Of a stretch of 64,000 bases of DNA, positions 35,250 to 45,245 are shown one piece after another. The notes beneath the pieces are model-generated. The model was not told the origin of the DNA and made no database searches. It saw only the letters and a list, made by a program, of their open reading frames with translations. Origin of the DNA: Ferroplasma acidiphilum. GTDB taxonomy: Archaea; Thermoplasmatota; Thermoplasmata; Thermoplasmatales; Thermoplasmataceae. The stretch is from positions 558,001-622,000 of the forward strand of contig NZ_CP015363.1 in NCBI RefSeq assembly GCF_002078355.1, read 5' to 3'. Every line of letters begins with the position of its first letter. Positions within the stretch are counted from its first letter, which is position 1. The position numbers were made by a program, and so were the translations under genes.

Positions 35250-36206
35250 TTATTTGGCGGCCTTCTTAACTCCATACCTCTTATTTTTTGATGATGTGGT
35301 TGCCCTCGCCAGTTTCAGGCTTTTTCTGGCTTTTCTCCAGTCAGAGGCAAATGTATTTTTCAATCTTGAGGTTTTTAGCAATCCCGATAGAATAATCCCG
35401 GTTTCCCTGTTCCTGTTAAGGCTTGACCTTGTAAAATTTTCAGACCCTATGAAAATCTTTTTGCCCGCGATCATTTTCGCATGCATATATAATTTATTTG
35501 CAGGCATATATTTAACCTTAACTCCGTGTTTTTTAAGCTGCTTTATATCGTCTATATCTGTGGAAGATATGGAACTGGGAACGATGAGTTTTACTTTCCT
35601 CCCCTTATCCATTAAAACTTTTAGAATTTCTTTGTCATCACCCATTTCTTCCGTTTCTATCAATAACTTTCTTTCCCTTGAAATAAAATCGCCCAGGGCT
35701 TTCTCTGACCCGGGTGAAACAATCAGGTATTTTCTGGGCATCTCGCCTGCGGCTTTATTCTCGAAATCAGCAAGAAAAATTGTTTTAAGGGATTTTATAA
35801 TTTTTTTATCAGAGGTAATTGTAAAATATTCCCTGTTGGATGAGAATGCTGCTTCAGTAAAATTAGGTGTTCCCACTTCAGCCTGCCTTTCGGATACCAT
35901 ATATTTTGCATGGTCAAAAACATTAGGCTTTTCAAATCTTTCAGGGGCAACTTTTACTTTAGCACCGGTTTTTCTCAGGTTATCTATCTCTGCGTGTGTG
36001 CCATCGCTCCCGTTAATACCATACGGTCTGCCATCAACCATTAAACGTGTATCAACCTTCCTTTTTACAGCATCAGAAATTGCTTTAAGGATTTCAGGCT
36101 CATCAAGCAGGTATGAATTAATATAAACGAACCGCCTGGCTTTTTTTATTAAATTTACAAATGGCTTTACACCATCGTCTGGTTCAACATATACCTTGTA
36201 TGACAT
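35250..36206 (-). CDS. Phospholipase D-superfamily protein
   Basis: A 318-residue protein with two PLD half-sites: HAK at 99-101 (FDHAKYMVS...GTPNFTEAAF) and HAK at 242-244 (MHAKMIAGKKIFIGSENFTRSSLNRNRE). Together they would form one active site with two His that attack phosphodiesters. Members include nucleases, lipid-transferring enzymes and cardiolipin synthases. No membrane segment or signal peptide is visible and the C-terminus is very basic (RKARKSLKLARATTSSKNKR), which favours a nucleic-acid-acting enzyme. The Asp after HxK is not conserved in the classical form, as in many family members. Confidence 0.8.
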   Translation of the reverse strand: MSYKVYVEPDDGVKPFVNLIKKARRFVYINSYLLDEPEILKAISDAVKRKVDTRLMVDGRPYGINGSDGTHAEIDNLRKTGAKVKVAPERFEKPNVFDHAKYMVSERQAEVGTPNFTEAAFSSNREYFTITSDKKIIKSLKTIFLADFENKAAGEMPRKYLIVSPGSEKALGDFISRERKLLIETEEMGDDKEILKVLMDKGRKVKLIVPSSISSTDIDDIKQLKKHGVKVKYMPANKLYMHAKMIAGKKIFIGSENFTRSSLNRNRETGIILSGLLKTSRLKNTFASDWRKARKSLKLARATTSSKNKRYGVKKAAK

Positions 36207-36453
36207 ATGTCATCATTGAAAATCCTCTTTATTAATATTTGCCTTAAAACAGTGTAAAGCTATGGATAATGCAATGTTTTTTCCATGTTATGTATAGAAT
36301 ATTTTACATGGTTTTTATTTGTGCATATATATTATGAAAGATAGTGTGCAATATAAGCCACTTATTTGTGCCTAAGATATTTATTACAATAACCCGGTTT
36401 GCCTCTAATGTTTCTTTTTCCTGCAATAAGTCTATAATAACATAAGTATATGT

Positions 36454-37617
36454 ATGATAATGGAAACAGCTAGAATTATTGACGAGTATGATAAATACCG
36501 TAATAGCACATTGAATTTGCAGGCATCTGAAAATGTCCTGAGCCCTGATGCCAGAAAGGCTTTGTCCTCCGACATGGCTTCCAGATATTCACTCAGTATT
36601 GGAGACTACAACGCCTATGGTGGAACGGTATACTTCGACCGCATACTTGACCTACTTAAAGATAATACCTGCAGGCTGTTCGGCAGCAAATACTGTGATC
36701 CAAGGCCCTTGAGCGGGCACGTGGCAGCAGAAATGTCGTTATTGTCTGTACTTGGAACGAATAAAAATGTTATGGCAATTTCAGAAGAAGATGGTGGATA
36801 CCCGGGATACTCCGGTGGGCATCTTGACCGTGTTCTTGGCTATAAATTCTATGAAGCTCCATATTCCAACTTTGACCTGGAGTATGACCTTGTGGAAGAA
36901 AAAATAAAGGCAAACAATATAGGAACTATAATACTTGGCCAATCCATGTTTATAAAGCCATACGACATGAAAAGAATCAGTGAAATATGTGAAAAACATG
37001 GAACAAAAATCCTGTATGATGCATCACACGTTATGGGACTGCTTGCTGGAAAAGCATTCCAGCCAGATGCATTGAAATATTCAAATATAGTTTACGGATC
37101 TACACATAAAACATTTTTCGGGCCACAGGGAGGAATAATACTTACAGATGAAGAAGACATCTATAATCAAATCGAAGACAATGCAATATTCAATACAATG
37201 GACAATATTAACCTGTCCAGAATCGCATCGTTATCTATAGCAGTGGAAGAAATGCTTAAGTTTGGAAAAGTATACGCCGGAAGTGTTGTAAAAAATACTG
37301 CAAATCTCTCCCATAGCCTCATTGAAAATGGATTCGGGCTTTTGCCAGGTTCGGAGAACAGTGAAACACACCAGATTTTAATTGACCCTGAATATTTAAA
37401 AGGCAAGGGTTTCGGCTATCACTCGTTTTCAACGCAACTTGAGAAAAACAGGATTATAATTGACCGGTTCGGAAGGATAGGAACCCAGGAAATTACAAGG
37501 TGGGGAATATCAGATATGGAATCGCTTTCGGATATAATTACAGGTATATGCAATAAATTAAATAGGGCTGTAGAGATTAATGATATGATAGGCGCAAAAG
37601 CGCTTAAATTCTGGTGA
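36454..37617 (+). CDS. Serine hydroxymethyltransferase-like PLP enzyme
   Basis: A 387-residue fold-type I PLP enzyme. The N-terminal LQASENVLSPDARKAL resembles the SHMT motif LIASENfxS, Asp189 and His192 in ILYDASHVMG bind PLP, and the Schiff-base Lys is Lys219 in YGSTHKTFFGPQGGIIL, as in SHMT. It is shorter than standard SHMT (about 420) and may act on another amino acid, for example as an aldolase. The four-CBS gene begins 4 bases after its stop, so the two form an operon. I give no gene symbol, as true GlyA activity is not proved by these motifs. Confidence 0.8.
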   Translation: MIMETARIIDEYDKYRNSTLNLQASENVLSPDARKALSSDMASRYSLSIGDYNAYGGTVYFDRILDLLKDNTCRLFGSKYCDPRPLSGHVAAEMSLLSVLGTNKNVMAISEEDGGYPGYSGGHLDRVLGYKFYEAPYSNFDLEYDLVEEKIKANNIGTIILGQSMFIKPYDMKRISEICEKHGTKILYDASHVMGLLAGKAFQPDALKYSNIVYGSTHKTFFGPQGGIILTDEEDIYNQIEDNAIFNTMDNINLSRIASLSIAVEEMLKFGKVYAGSVVKNTANLSHSLIENGFGLLPGSENSETHQILIDPEYLKGKGFGYHSFSTQLEKNRIIIDRFGRIGTQEITRWGISDMESLSDIITGICNKLNRAVEINDMIGAKALKFW

Positions 37618-37621
37618 TATA

Positions 37622-38701
37622 ATGAATGTTGGAGAAATCATGAAAAAGGATCCTATTACTATTGACAGCAATGCAAAAATTTCAGAAGCAATATCTAAAA
37701 TGAGGGAGAACGATATACAGCAGCTTCCGGTTCTTTCAGAGGAAAAATACATAGGCATGCTTACCTATAAAAATATTTTAAGAAGGGGAAGTGTAAGGAC
37801 AAACTCAAAAGCTTATAATTTCTCTATAATTGCACCCAGAATCAACGAAAACTCAAATGTAATGGAAGCAGTTAAATTATTAGTGGAAAGTGGGCTAAAT
37901 TCAATACCTGTATTCCAGAAAGAGAAACTCGTGGGCATAGTTACCAGACTGGACATAATCAGGAATCTCTCAGATATTTATCCAGATGCAGCAAGAACCA
38001 AAAATTATGAAATAATGACAGCAGATGTTGTAACTGTAGATGCAAACGATGAAATCGAAGCTTCCTCACAGAAGATCAGGACACTGGACGAATTCGAAAT
38101 CCCTGTTACCAACAATGGAAAACTTGCAGGCATTTTAAGACTGAAGGATATAATTAACAACATATTAATGGATAAGCAAAAAATAAGCTACGGGCAGTAT
38201 ACTTCTGGCAAATCAAAGGTAGAGATAGTTGCCTCCTCACTTATGGACAATCCTATCAACAGCACAGAGGATAACACTATTGTAGACACGGCCACCCTGA
38301 TGGTGAAAAATCATCTTCACATAATTCCTATAACCGGAAAAGATTCAAAATTAACCGGTGTAGTAGGTATCACAGATATACTGAACTCGCTGGAAACCGG
38401 CACCGAAGAAGGATTTTACATTGAGATTTCCGGACTGGAGGAACAGGACAGGGACCTTTATGATATCACCTACTTTATGGCAGATAAATTTATAACCAAT
38501 ATATCAAGGATTATCGGGAACAATGGAAAGTTGCTTTTCAATATAAGGAAATATAAAACAGAGGGAAAGGGGAAATATTCTATCAGGACAAAACTTATTA
38601 CCCCTAAATTTAGCATGGAAGACGATGGTTCAGGATATAACTATGGCAAGTGCATAAGAGATGTTCTAAACAATTATGAAACCAGGTTAAAAAATAAATA
38701 A
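37622..38701 (+). CDS. Four-CBS-domain protein
   Basis: A 359-residue protein with four CBS domains at about 6-55, 66-115, 135-180 and 205-257, each with the pattern x-P-x-x-(I/V)-P-V-...-G-(I/M/V)-(L/V/I)-T. Two such pairs make Bateman modules that bind adenosyl ligands. The C-terminal 100 residues form an extra alpha/beta domain (YFMADKFITNISRIIGNNGKLLFNIRK). It is co-transcribed with the SHMT-like gene, 4 bases upstream, suggesting that it senses a related metabolite; this is an inference. Confidence 0.82.
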   Translation: MNVGEIMKKDPITIDSNAKISEAISKMRENDIQQLPVLSEEKYIGMLTYKNILRRGSVRTNSKAYNFSIIAPRINENSNVMEAVKLLVESGLNSIPVFQKEKLVGIVTRLDIIRNLSDIYPDAARTKNYEIMTADVVTVDANDEIEASSQKIRTLDEFEIPVTNNGKLAGILRLKDIINNILMDKQKISYGQYTSGKSKVEIVASSLMDNPINSTEDNTIVDTATLMVKNHLHIIPITGKDSKLTGVVGITDILNSLETGTEEGFYIEISGLEEQDRDLYDITYFMADKFITNISRIIGNNGKLLFNIRKYKTEGKGKYSIRTKLITPKFSMEDDGSGYNYGKCIRDVLNNYETRLKNK

Positions 38702-38722
38702 CCATATAGCCATATTTGGCCG

Positions 38723-38749
38723 CACCGGAAATATTAATTTTTCCCGGTG
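38723..38749. terminator. Stem-loop between convergent genes
   Basis: CACCGG (38723-38728) and CCGGTG (38744-38749) pair across a 15-base AT-rich loop containing an A-run and T-run on either strand. It lies between the stops of the CBS gene and the aminopeptidase gene, so it could end transcription in both directions. Confidence 0.35.
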
Positions 38750-38818
38750 TTATGTAATTTACATTAAAATTTATTAAACTAAATATTTATGAAATAAAAA
38801 TATATCAGAAAATCTCCA

Positions 38819-41206
38819 TTAATTTTTCAATCTTTCAACCAGGTCATGGTTTATGTTAAGGTATTCCATCCCCTTCTTTATGCCCCTGCTTATTTCCTGT
38901 ATATTTATTTTTGCTAGTTTTCCCTCTATCTCTTCCATGTGGTTTAATCCGATAAATGGAACTACCATTTCTATAACCCTTGAAGAGTAACCGGAACCGG
39001 CAAATATTGCCTGGATTTTCTCCATGATATTTTCCAGGTTATTGTAAATATATTCCTTTGCACCGGGATTTGCAGCTGCCAGCATATAATACCTCAACGA
39101 GTCCTGTGCCTTTATTTTCCTCTCAGATATAGCCTTCTCCACGGCATCGAAATTATTGTCTCCGGTAAGCATAGCCATTGCCTGTATTGTTTTAACCTTA
39201 TCTTCATCCTGTTTAAACTTTGAAAGCATATCAAGCATTTTTTCTGCATCGTTGTGTACTATAGCATATGATGTGAGAACCGCAAGGCGCATATCAGGGT
39301 CAACCTGATCCAGAGACCCGGCAAATTTTGAGAGCTCTTCCGCATATCCCCTGTTTATTGTAGCAAATCTGTTTGCAACTATGCCTCTTGCAAGGGAAAC
39401 GTTAATATTTTCTGATTTTTGCTTATCGCCAAGAATTTTGAGTTTATCAGCAAGATATTCCATATTTGCCCCAAGTATTTCTGAATTTTCAGGGTCAACA
39501 AGGTATAATGAGAACAGCTCATTGGATACCTCCCTGATTATTAAGGAATCATTCAATTCCATAAACTTACTTATCCTGGAAAGGTATTCTTTCAAAGTCA
39601 ATTTGCCCGCCATCAGGAATGCATGCGAATCATTTAACAGCCCGAATATGTCTTTATTATCCAGTATGGCTATATTTTTGATTATATTTTCATACAGTGA
39701 ATCAGAATAAAGGACACGGTAGAACCCAGTTTCACTGTCATTGAGTTTTATGAATCCCTGCAAATCAATTTCCATAGACTCCGAATCGAAAAGTATGCTC
39801 TTTACCTCTCCTGCATATTTGGCCGTTAGCGGTATCTTCCACTGGACATTTTGCTTTTTGCCATTTAACAGGAACCTGTATTGTGTAAGCTTTATCTTTC
39901 CACCCTCTTCCTTTGCCTCAATGATAGGATATCCCACATTCTGTATGAAAGATTCCATTACCTTCCTGACAGGGCGGTCAGAAACCTTGGCTATAAATTC
40001 CCACAGGTCTGACCCTGATGCATTTTTATACTTAAAATTTTCAAGATAAAGATGAAGCCCCTTTTTAAACACATCGTCGGTAACAAAGGCATTTATCATT
40101 CTTAATATGCTACCGCCTTTGCCATAGCTGATCTCATCAAAAATCTGTGAAATATCGTCCGGATGTTTTACCTCAACCTCAATAGGATGGGAATTAACCA
40201 GTGAATCCCCTTCCAGGGCTCCTGCAGTTTCGCTCACAAGGAAATCAGCAAACATGTCATAATCCACTTCAAGCTTATTCATTGCTTTATATGACATAAA
40301 GGTAGCAAAACTTTCATTTAGCCAGAGATCATCCCACCAGTTCATAGTAACAAGGTCGCCGAACCACTGGTGTGCAAGTTCATGTGCTATTACTTCTCCC
40401 ACAGCTTTTTTGACAGAAGATCCTGTGGATGAAGAAATATTAAGGTATATTTCCCTGAATGTTATGGCACCCCAGTTTTCCATCGCACCTGCGGCAAATT
40501 CCGGTACTGATATGAGGTGTTCCTTTGGCAACGGATAATCTATCCCAAAATAATCCTGGTAGAATTCTATAGCTTTCTTTCCAATTTCCAGAGGGTAATT
40601 AGATTCTGTTAAATGGCCTTTCTGTGCAGCAAGAATTAATTTTTTGTTTCCGTTAAATTCCAGAGAACGCTCATCAAATTTTCCAATGCCCAGATAAAGA
40701 AGATATGTTGACATCACCGGAGTCTGCATAAATTTTATAACAGTCTTTCCATCCACATTTTCCTTTGTCTCCACAGGCATATTTGAAATGGCTTCCAGAC
40801 CCTCATCTACCCTTACTGTAATATCAAAGGCAGCTTTGTATGATGGGTTGTCTATGCACGGGAAGAAACGCCTTGCGCCTGTTGATTCGAACTGGGTGGT
40901 GAACATATCGCCTTCCTCTGTGTGTGCCCTGTAGAATCCCTGGAGCTCCTCAGGTATTTCTCCGGAAAAATCGATTTCGGCAACTGAATCTTTGGTGATT
41001 ATGCCGTCAACAACTATCTCCTGGTTTTTTATAAATTCTTTAAAATTTTTAATGCTATTATTTACCTTAATCCTTTTAATTTTCAGATTTACAGAGTTCA
41101 GAATTAATTTTTCTTCATTTCCATTGAACTTTATGGTTTCATGGCACGTATACGTATAATTTTTGCTGTTTATGTCAAGATCCAAACTATAATTATAAAT
41201 CTGCAT
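38819..41206 (-). CDS. Tricorn-interacting-factor-type aminopeptidase (M1)
   Basis: A 795-residue zinc aminopeptidase of the M1 family. GAMENWG at 240-246 binds the peptide N-terminus, HELAH (275-279) with Glu298 forms the zinc site, and the long C-terminal helical domain completes the fold. In Thermoplasma, F2 and F3 of this family take up peptides of 2-4 residues from tricorn protease and release amino acids; both are about 780 residues. The sequence alone does not tell me if this is F2 or F3. The gene is single, with its own start, 213 bases before the divergent sua5 gene. Confidence 0.9.
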   Translation of the reverse strand: MQIYNYSLDLDINSKNYTYTCHETIKFNGNEEKLILNSVNLKIKRIKVNNSIKNFKEFIKNQEIVVDGIITKDSVAEIDFSGEIPEELQGFYRAHTEEGDMFTTQFESTGARRFFPCIDNPSYKAAFDITVRVDEGLEAISNMPVETKENVDGKTVIKFMQTPVMSTYLLYLGIGKFDERSLEFNGNKKLILAAQKGHLTESNYPLEIGKKAIEFYQDYFGIDYPLPKEHLISVPEFAAGAMENWGAITFREIYLNISSSTGSSVKKAVGEVIAHELAHQWFGDLVTMNWWDDLWLNESFATFMSYKAMNKLEVDYDMFADFLVSETAGALEGDSLVNSHPIEVEVKHPDDISQIFDEISYGKGGSILRMINAFVTDDVFKKGLHLYLENFKYKNASGSDLWEFIAKVSDRPVRKVMESFIQNVGYPIIEAKEEGGKIKLTQYRFLLNGKKQNVQWKIPLTAKYAGEVKSILFDSESMEIDLQGFIKLNDSETGFYRVLYSDSLYENIIKNIAILDNKDIFGLLNDSHAFLMAGKLTLKEYLSRISKFMELNDSLIIREVSNELFSLYLVDPENSEILGANMEYLADKLKILGDKQKSENINVSLARGIVANRFATINRGYAEELSKFAGSLDQVDPDMRLAVLTSYAIVHNDAEKMLDMLSKFKQDEDKVKTIQAMAMLTGDNNFDAVEKAISERKIKAQDSLRYYMLAAANPGAKEYIYNNLENIMEKIQAIFAGSGYSSRVIEMVVPFIGLNHMEEIEGKLAKINIQEISRGIKKGMEYLNINHDLVERLKN

Positions 41207-41419
41207 ATGGCTATATCAGATTGTTGCTTATAATTTTTGCCAATAAAATTAATCAATACATTGTAAATTAGAATCCCGGGCACTATTTTAAGGATATTAA
41301 ATGCTCAGGTTTTCCCGGTTATATATATTATTACCATTATCCACATATTTCCTGAAATATGTCATAAAACATGCAACGGGAGTAAAATGGTTATATAATC
41401 ATTTGGAATTTCCATAAAC

Positions 41420-42466
41420 ATGACCAGAATAATACATATAAACAATCAAAACGAAAATTACGCCATTAAGGTATGTGCGGGGATTATTAAAAATGGTGGA
41501 ACCGTTGTATTTCCAACAGAAACTGTTTATGGCCTCGGGGCAGATGCATTCAATCCCGGGGCATGCTCAAAAATATTTATTGCAAAAAACAGGCCTGCAG
41601 ACAACCCGCTGATAGTACATATATCAAACATGAAGATGCTTGATCAGGTGGCATACATTGATGATGGGCTAAGGAAAAAAATGGAGAATATATGGCCATC
41701 TCCACTTACACTGCTCCTGAAAAAGAAAGAGTCTATACCTGATATTGTCAGTGCTGGCTTAGATACAGTATGTGTCCGCTTTCCAGACAATAAGATAGCG
41801 CTGGAGCTTATAGACGCCTCAGGGCCAATAGCTGCACCCAGTGCCAACATTTCAACAAGGCCAAGCATAGTTGATTCTGAAACTGCAGTGGAGGAACTTG
41901 ATGGAAGGGTTGACGCAATAATAGACGCAGGAAGGGTAAGGTACGGCGTGGAGTCCACAATCCTTGACTGCACAGCAGAGCCATACAGGCTGCTGAGGGC
42001 CGGGGCATTTAGCGTTGAAGATATAGAGTCAATTATAGGAAAAATATATGTAGACCCACTGGCAAAGGGCTATAACCAGTCAGATGTTGCACTTACCCCT
42101 GGATTAAAATACCGGCATTATGCCCCATCAAAGAAATTATTTCTTATTGAGAACGAAGAAGAATTCAAAAAATTCATATCCTCAGAAGTTTCTAAAGATT
42201 TCATGGTCCTGTGCTCTAAAGAAAACGAAAAATACGCTTCCGGCGAATCAATTGTACTGGGTGGCGATATATATGAAATTGCCCATAATTTATTTTATGA
42301 TTTCAGATATCTGGATAATTCTGGAAAACTATACGGTGTTATACAGGCATTTCCTGAAACAGGCATCGGGCTCGCAGTTATGAACAGGATAAGGAAAGCA
42401 AGTTTTATGATTGTAAAGGATAAAGAAAATATAGATAAAATATATAGGGTAATAAATGAAGCTTGA
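41420..42466 (+). CDS. sua5: Threonylcarbamoyl-AMP synthase, Sua5 type
   Basis: A 348-residue protein. The N-terminal YrdC domain has VVFPTETVYGLGADAF, KIFIAKNRPADNPLIVHI and APSANISTRPS, and the C-terminal Sua5 domain begins after the linker LTPGLKYRHYAPSKKLFL. It makes threonylcarbamoyl-AMP for the t6A37 modification of tRNAs reading ANN codons, later transferred by the KEOPS complex. The length is that of full Sua5 and not of the short TsaC. A GNAT gene overlaps its end by 11 bases. Confidence 0.92.
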   Translation: MTRIIHINNQNENYAIKVCAGIIKNGGTVVFPTETVYGLGADAFNPGACSKIFIAKNRPADNPLIVHISNMKMLDQVAYIDDGLRKKMENIWPSPLTLLLKKKESIPDIVSAGLDTVCVRFPDNKIALELIDASGPIAAPSANISTRPSIVDSETAVEELDGRVDAIIDAGRVRYGVESTILDCTAEPYRLLRAGAFSVEDIESIIGKIYVDPLAKGYNQSDVALTPGLKYRHYAPSKKLFLIENEEEFKKFISSEVSKDFMVLCSKENEKYASGESIVLGGDIYEIAHNLFYDFRYLDNSGKLYGVIQAFPETGIGLAVMNRIRKASFMIVKDKENIDKIYRVINEA

Positions 42467-43373
42467 CAATTACAGGTTAAACTGGGAGGTTATCCTGAAA
42501 AAGGAGATAGATTTCCTATCAAAAAAATACCCTGATTTAGACATAAAGGGCAGCTATTCCAGTGTAATTGAATTATTAAACGAAAATAAAATCAGATACA
42601 GAATTATCATGCATAAAAACGAGCTTGTAGGGTATGCCTATATTATGGATTCTACAGATAAATCAGATAGGCTTTATGCCGATATTGGCTTTACATCTCC
42701 TAAAAAAATAACCGAAGACCGGTTAAAGGAAATTTTTGAATGGCTTACAGGAATCGCTTCAAAGGAAAAGAAAAAATTAATGTTAAATCCAATTATTAAT
42801 GGAAATGAGACAAGTGAAAAGTACCTTACAGACTCAGGATTCAAAACTATTGTAAGAAAGAGAATGGTGATGGACCTCAATGACTATAAATATAATAAAC
42901 TGGATGAAAAATACGACATTTCAGGAATAGACGATATTAACATGGATTTATATTCTGACGCAGAGTATGAGGCATTCAAGTACACATCTGACAAATTTCT
43001 TTTCAGCAATAAAAGGGAGGATCGCCTTCAGACTGTAGTTAACCTTTTTAAAGGAGAATATGGGGAGATAATTAAGGAGGTTACAGTTATTATAAAAAAC
43101 AAGGGCAGAATAAGTGGCGCAGTGGTGTCATCACGGCTTGGATTTGACAGGGCATTTATAGTATCAATTTTTGTCAAGCGTGCGTACAGGAAAACGGGCA
43201 TGGGAAAATATTTGCTCTTTACTGCATTGAACAGGCTTAAGGCACTCTCGTACCATTACGTCTTTCTCTGGGTCAATGCAGAAAATTTCGCGAAGGATTT
43301 CTATTTGCACTACGGCTTCAAATATGATGATTATCCCGATGAGGTTATATATTACCTTCCAAATGGGAAATAA
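42456..43373 (+). CDS. GNAT acetyltransferase, possibly tandem
   Basis: A 305-residue protein. The C-terminal half (about 200-300) has the GNAT acetyl-CoA motif in VKRAYRKTGMGKYLLFTAL (a form of R-x-x-G-x-G/A) and a typical C-terminal strand with FYLHYGFKYDD. The N-terminal half (about 40-140, RIIMHKNELVGYAYIMDS... YLTDSGFKTIVRKRMVM) also resembles a GNAT half, so the protein may hold two GNAT domains. Its start overlaps the sua5 end by 11 bases, so they are co-transcribed. The substrate is not known. Confidence 0.75.
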   Translation: MKLDNYRLNWEVILKKEIDFLSKKYPDLDIKGSYSSVIELLNENKIRYRIIMHKNELVGYAYIMDSTDKSDRLYADIGFTSPKKITEDRLKEIFEWLTGIASKEKKKLMLNPIINGNETSEKYLTDSGFKTIVRKRMVMDLNDYKYNKLDEKYDISGIDDINMDLYSDAEYEAFKYTSDKFLFSNKREDRLQTVVNLFKGEYGEIIKEVTVIIKNKGRISGAVVSSRLGFDRAFIVSIFVKRAYRKTGMGKYLLFTALNRLKALSYHYVFLWVNAENFAKDFYLHYGFKYDDYPDEVIYYLPNGK

Positions 43374-43442
43374 TTATTGATTGCCGTGGCTATAATATAA
43401 GCCCTAACAAAAATTTAAGTCTAACGGTTAAATTAGAGGTAC

Positions 43443-44387
43443 ATGGAGTTATTCAATTTTGCATATTTAGCGGTCTTCATAATCGCTGTTTCATATATAC
43501 TCATAAAAAATAGGGAAACATTTCTTATAAAAATTCTTGTTTCAATTCCTATAATGGTCGGGCTTGTATACTTTTCAGGTTCATTCTTTGTTCTTCCGGT
43601 ATACCTTTTTTCTATGATAGTCAGCACGTATCTATACACTGTATTCTTTTACTTCCCATTTGCCGTAGATTTTGTCCTTATTATCCTATCCATATTTGGC
43701 AATTTCGTTCCTGTCAGGTTTGTTTTTGCCTCCATATCAATTTCCATACTCCTTTCAATGTTCCTGGATAAGAATATGAGAAAATATGATGTAACAAATA
43801 ACGAAAATAAGGGCAAGGATATACAACGGGAAACATCCCGTGATTATTTCCAGATTTCTACAGGTGTCATTACAATTGCAATATTTGCTTTGGATGGAAT
43901 AAAAGGCAGGATTCTCATACTGCTTGCAATACTTTTAATTTATCTTGGTGGCAATATACTTTATTTAAATAACAGGAACAGGCTGGCAGACCTGGTTTAC
44001 ATGATGGAAAGGAAGGACACGAAGTTGGGGCTTGGATCCATGTATCTTGCAGCCGGATTCCTTTTTGTGCTTTCATTTACCCGATCACTTCAGCTCATAT
44101 ACATCTCAGCATTTTTGATAATGATTGGAGATTCCCTGGCAACTATAATTGGAATGAAAATAAGGAGCAGGAAGCTCTTCTATAATAGAAGAAAGTCCAT
44201 GGCAGGATTCCTGGGCATGCTTATCCCATCATTTCTGTTTGGCTTATTCTTCTTTGTTTACTTTATTTCAGCATTTTACGCAATCGGCGGGACATTTGCA
44301 GAATCCATATCAAACAAAATTGCAGATGATAATATCACTATACCTGTATCAATAGTTATTATACACTTTATAATATCAATGGTGTAG
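43443..44387 (+). CDS. Polytopic membrane protein, dolichol/phytol-kinase-like
   Basis: A 314-residue membrane protein with about eight to nine hydrophobic segments. IGDSLATIIGMKIRSRKL with FYNRRKSMAGFLGML resembles the CTP-binding motif (GDxxAs..G...g..k...kks.eGs) of dolichol kinase, phytol kinase and phosphatidate cytidylyltransferase-like proteins. An archaeal role in lipid phosphorylation, for example of isoprenoid alcohols, is plausible but unproved. GAGGTAC lies before the ATG. A tRNA gene follows 54 bases after the stop. Confidence 0.6.
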   Translation: MELFNFAYLAVFIIAVSYILIKNRETFLIKILVSIPIMVGLVYFSGSFFVLPVYLFSMIVSTYLYTVFFYFPFAVDFVLIILSIFGNFVPVRFVFASISISILLSMFLDKNMRKYDVTNNENKGKDIQRETSRDYFQISTGVITIAIFALDGIKGRILILLAILLIYLGGNILYLNNRNRLADLVYMMERKDTKLGLGSMYLAAGFLFVLSFTRSLQLIYISAFLIMIGDSLATIIGMKIRSRKLFYNRRKSMAGFLGMLIPSFLFGLFFFVYFISAFYAIGGTFAESISNKIADDNITIPVSIVIIHFIISMV

Positions 44388-44440
44388 GTTATAGTGGACT
44401 ATGTCAAAATATATATACCGTGTTGCGTTTTGGAAATAAT

Positions 44441-44513
44441 GCGAGTGTGGTGTAGCCTGGCAACACGCGAGCTTGCCAAGCTCGTGCCCCGGGTCCAAAT
44501 CCCGGCACTCGCA
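44441..44513 (+). tRNA. tRNA-Gly (anticodon GCC)
   Basis: A complete cloverleaf is visible. The acceptor stem GCGAGTG pairs with CACTCGC (44506-44512), with discriminator A at 44513. The anticodon stem CGAGC/GCTCG encloses the loop TTGCCAA, with the anticodon GCC at 44475-44477. The T arm is CCGGG-TCCAAAT-CCCGG. No intron and no encoded CCA are present. A TATA-like ATATATATA lies at 44409-44417, about 28 bases upstream. No integrase remnant is seen at this tRNA. Confidence 0.96.
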
Positions 44514-44684
44514 TTCTACTGAACTTTTAGAATATTTATTAGATTTTTAAATTCAATTATAATGTTTAGCACATTGCCAGTTTTTAAATGGAAATATAAT
44601 GCCAGAGTACCGGGCAAAACTTTTTTCTGAATAGCAGGGGTAGAATTGTTTATATACCTGAATTTATATAATTAAGGGATAAAT

Positions 44685-45020
44685 ATGGAATCGAAACCTT
44701 TATGCAAAACTACAGAGATAGAAGAAGGAAAAAGCAGGGAATTTGAAGTTGGAAACAAAAAGATTCTGGTTTCAAATGTTGGAGGAAAATTTTATGCCAT
44801 AGATGCTTTGTGCTCACACATGGGAGGCGATCTGGGCAAAGGAAAATCTGAAGGCCACGATGTAATATGCCCTAAACACCATGCAAGGTTCAACGTTCAG
44901 ACAGGAAAAGTGGATAAAAACATAAATGGTTTTTTTAAGGCTATGACCAGGAAGGAAGCAACGGACCTTAAATCATACGAAGTAAAGGAAAACGATGGAG
45001 AACTCTCTGTGGAGCTCTAA
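44685..45020 (+). CDS. Rieske-type [2Fe-2S] protein
   Basis: A 111-residue soluble protein with the Rieske pattern Cys43-x-His45 (ALCSHMGGDLGKG) and Cys62-xx-His65 (ICPKHHARFNVQTGKV). It lacks an N-terminal anchor and the disulfide cysteines of cytochrome bc1 Rieske proteins, so it is a soluble ferredoxin-type Rieske protein like those serving oxygenases or nitrite reductases. It stands 226 bases before the molybdenum hydroxylase genes but has separate promoter space. It is therefore not clear if it works with them. Confidence 0.88.
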   Translation: MESKPLCKTTEIEEGKSREFEVGNKKILVSNVGGKFYAIDALCSHMGGDLGKGKSEGHDVICPKHHARFNVQTGKVDKNINGFFKAMTRKEATDLKSYEVKENDGELSVEL

Positions 45021-45245
45021 TTTCTTTATGCCAGCAGATATAAAACTGCATATATGGCGTATTTAGCCAGGATTGTACTGATAATGTCAGAAATAAGCAT
45101 AATACTTCTATAAATTCACAAGTTTATACATTATTCTATTAAAAAATAATAATGAATGCTGAACAGGCATTCCTGCGTATAGGGAACGACATAAAAAATT
45201 TAGAACTATTAGCAACATTTTTATACAATTCTCTATTATATAACT

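Noticed and set aside
35254-36126. Plus-strand frame of 290 codons opposite the PLD-family gene
   Set aside because: Opposite strand has both HxK sites of the PLD fold; the plus-strand product is low-complexity and hydrophobic by codon bias.
44441-44513. tRNA-Gly as the integration site of the mobile element
   Set aside because: The element lies more than 17 kb away and no integrase or partial tRNA repeat was seen beside the tRNA.
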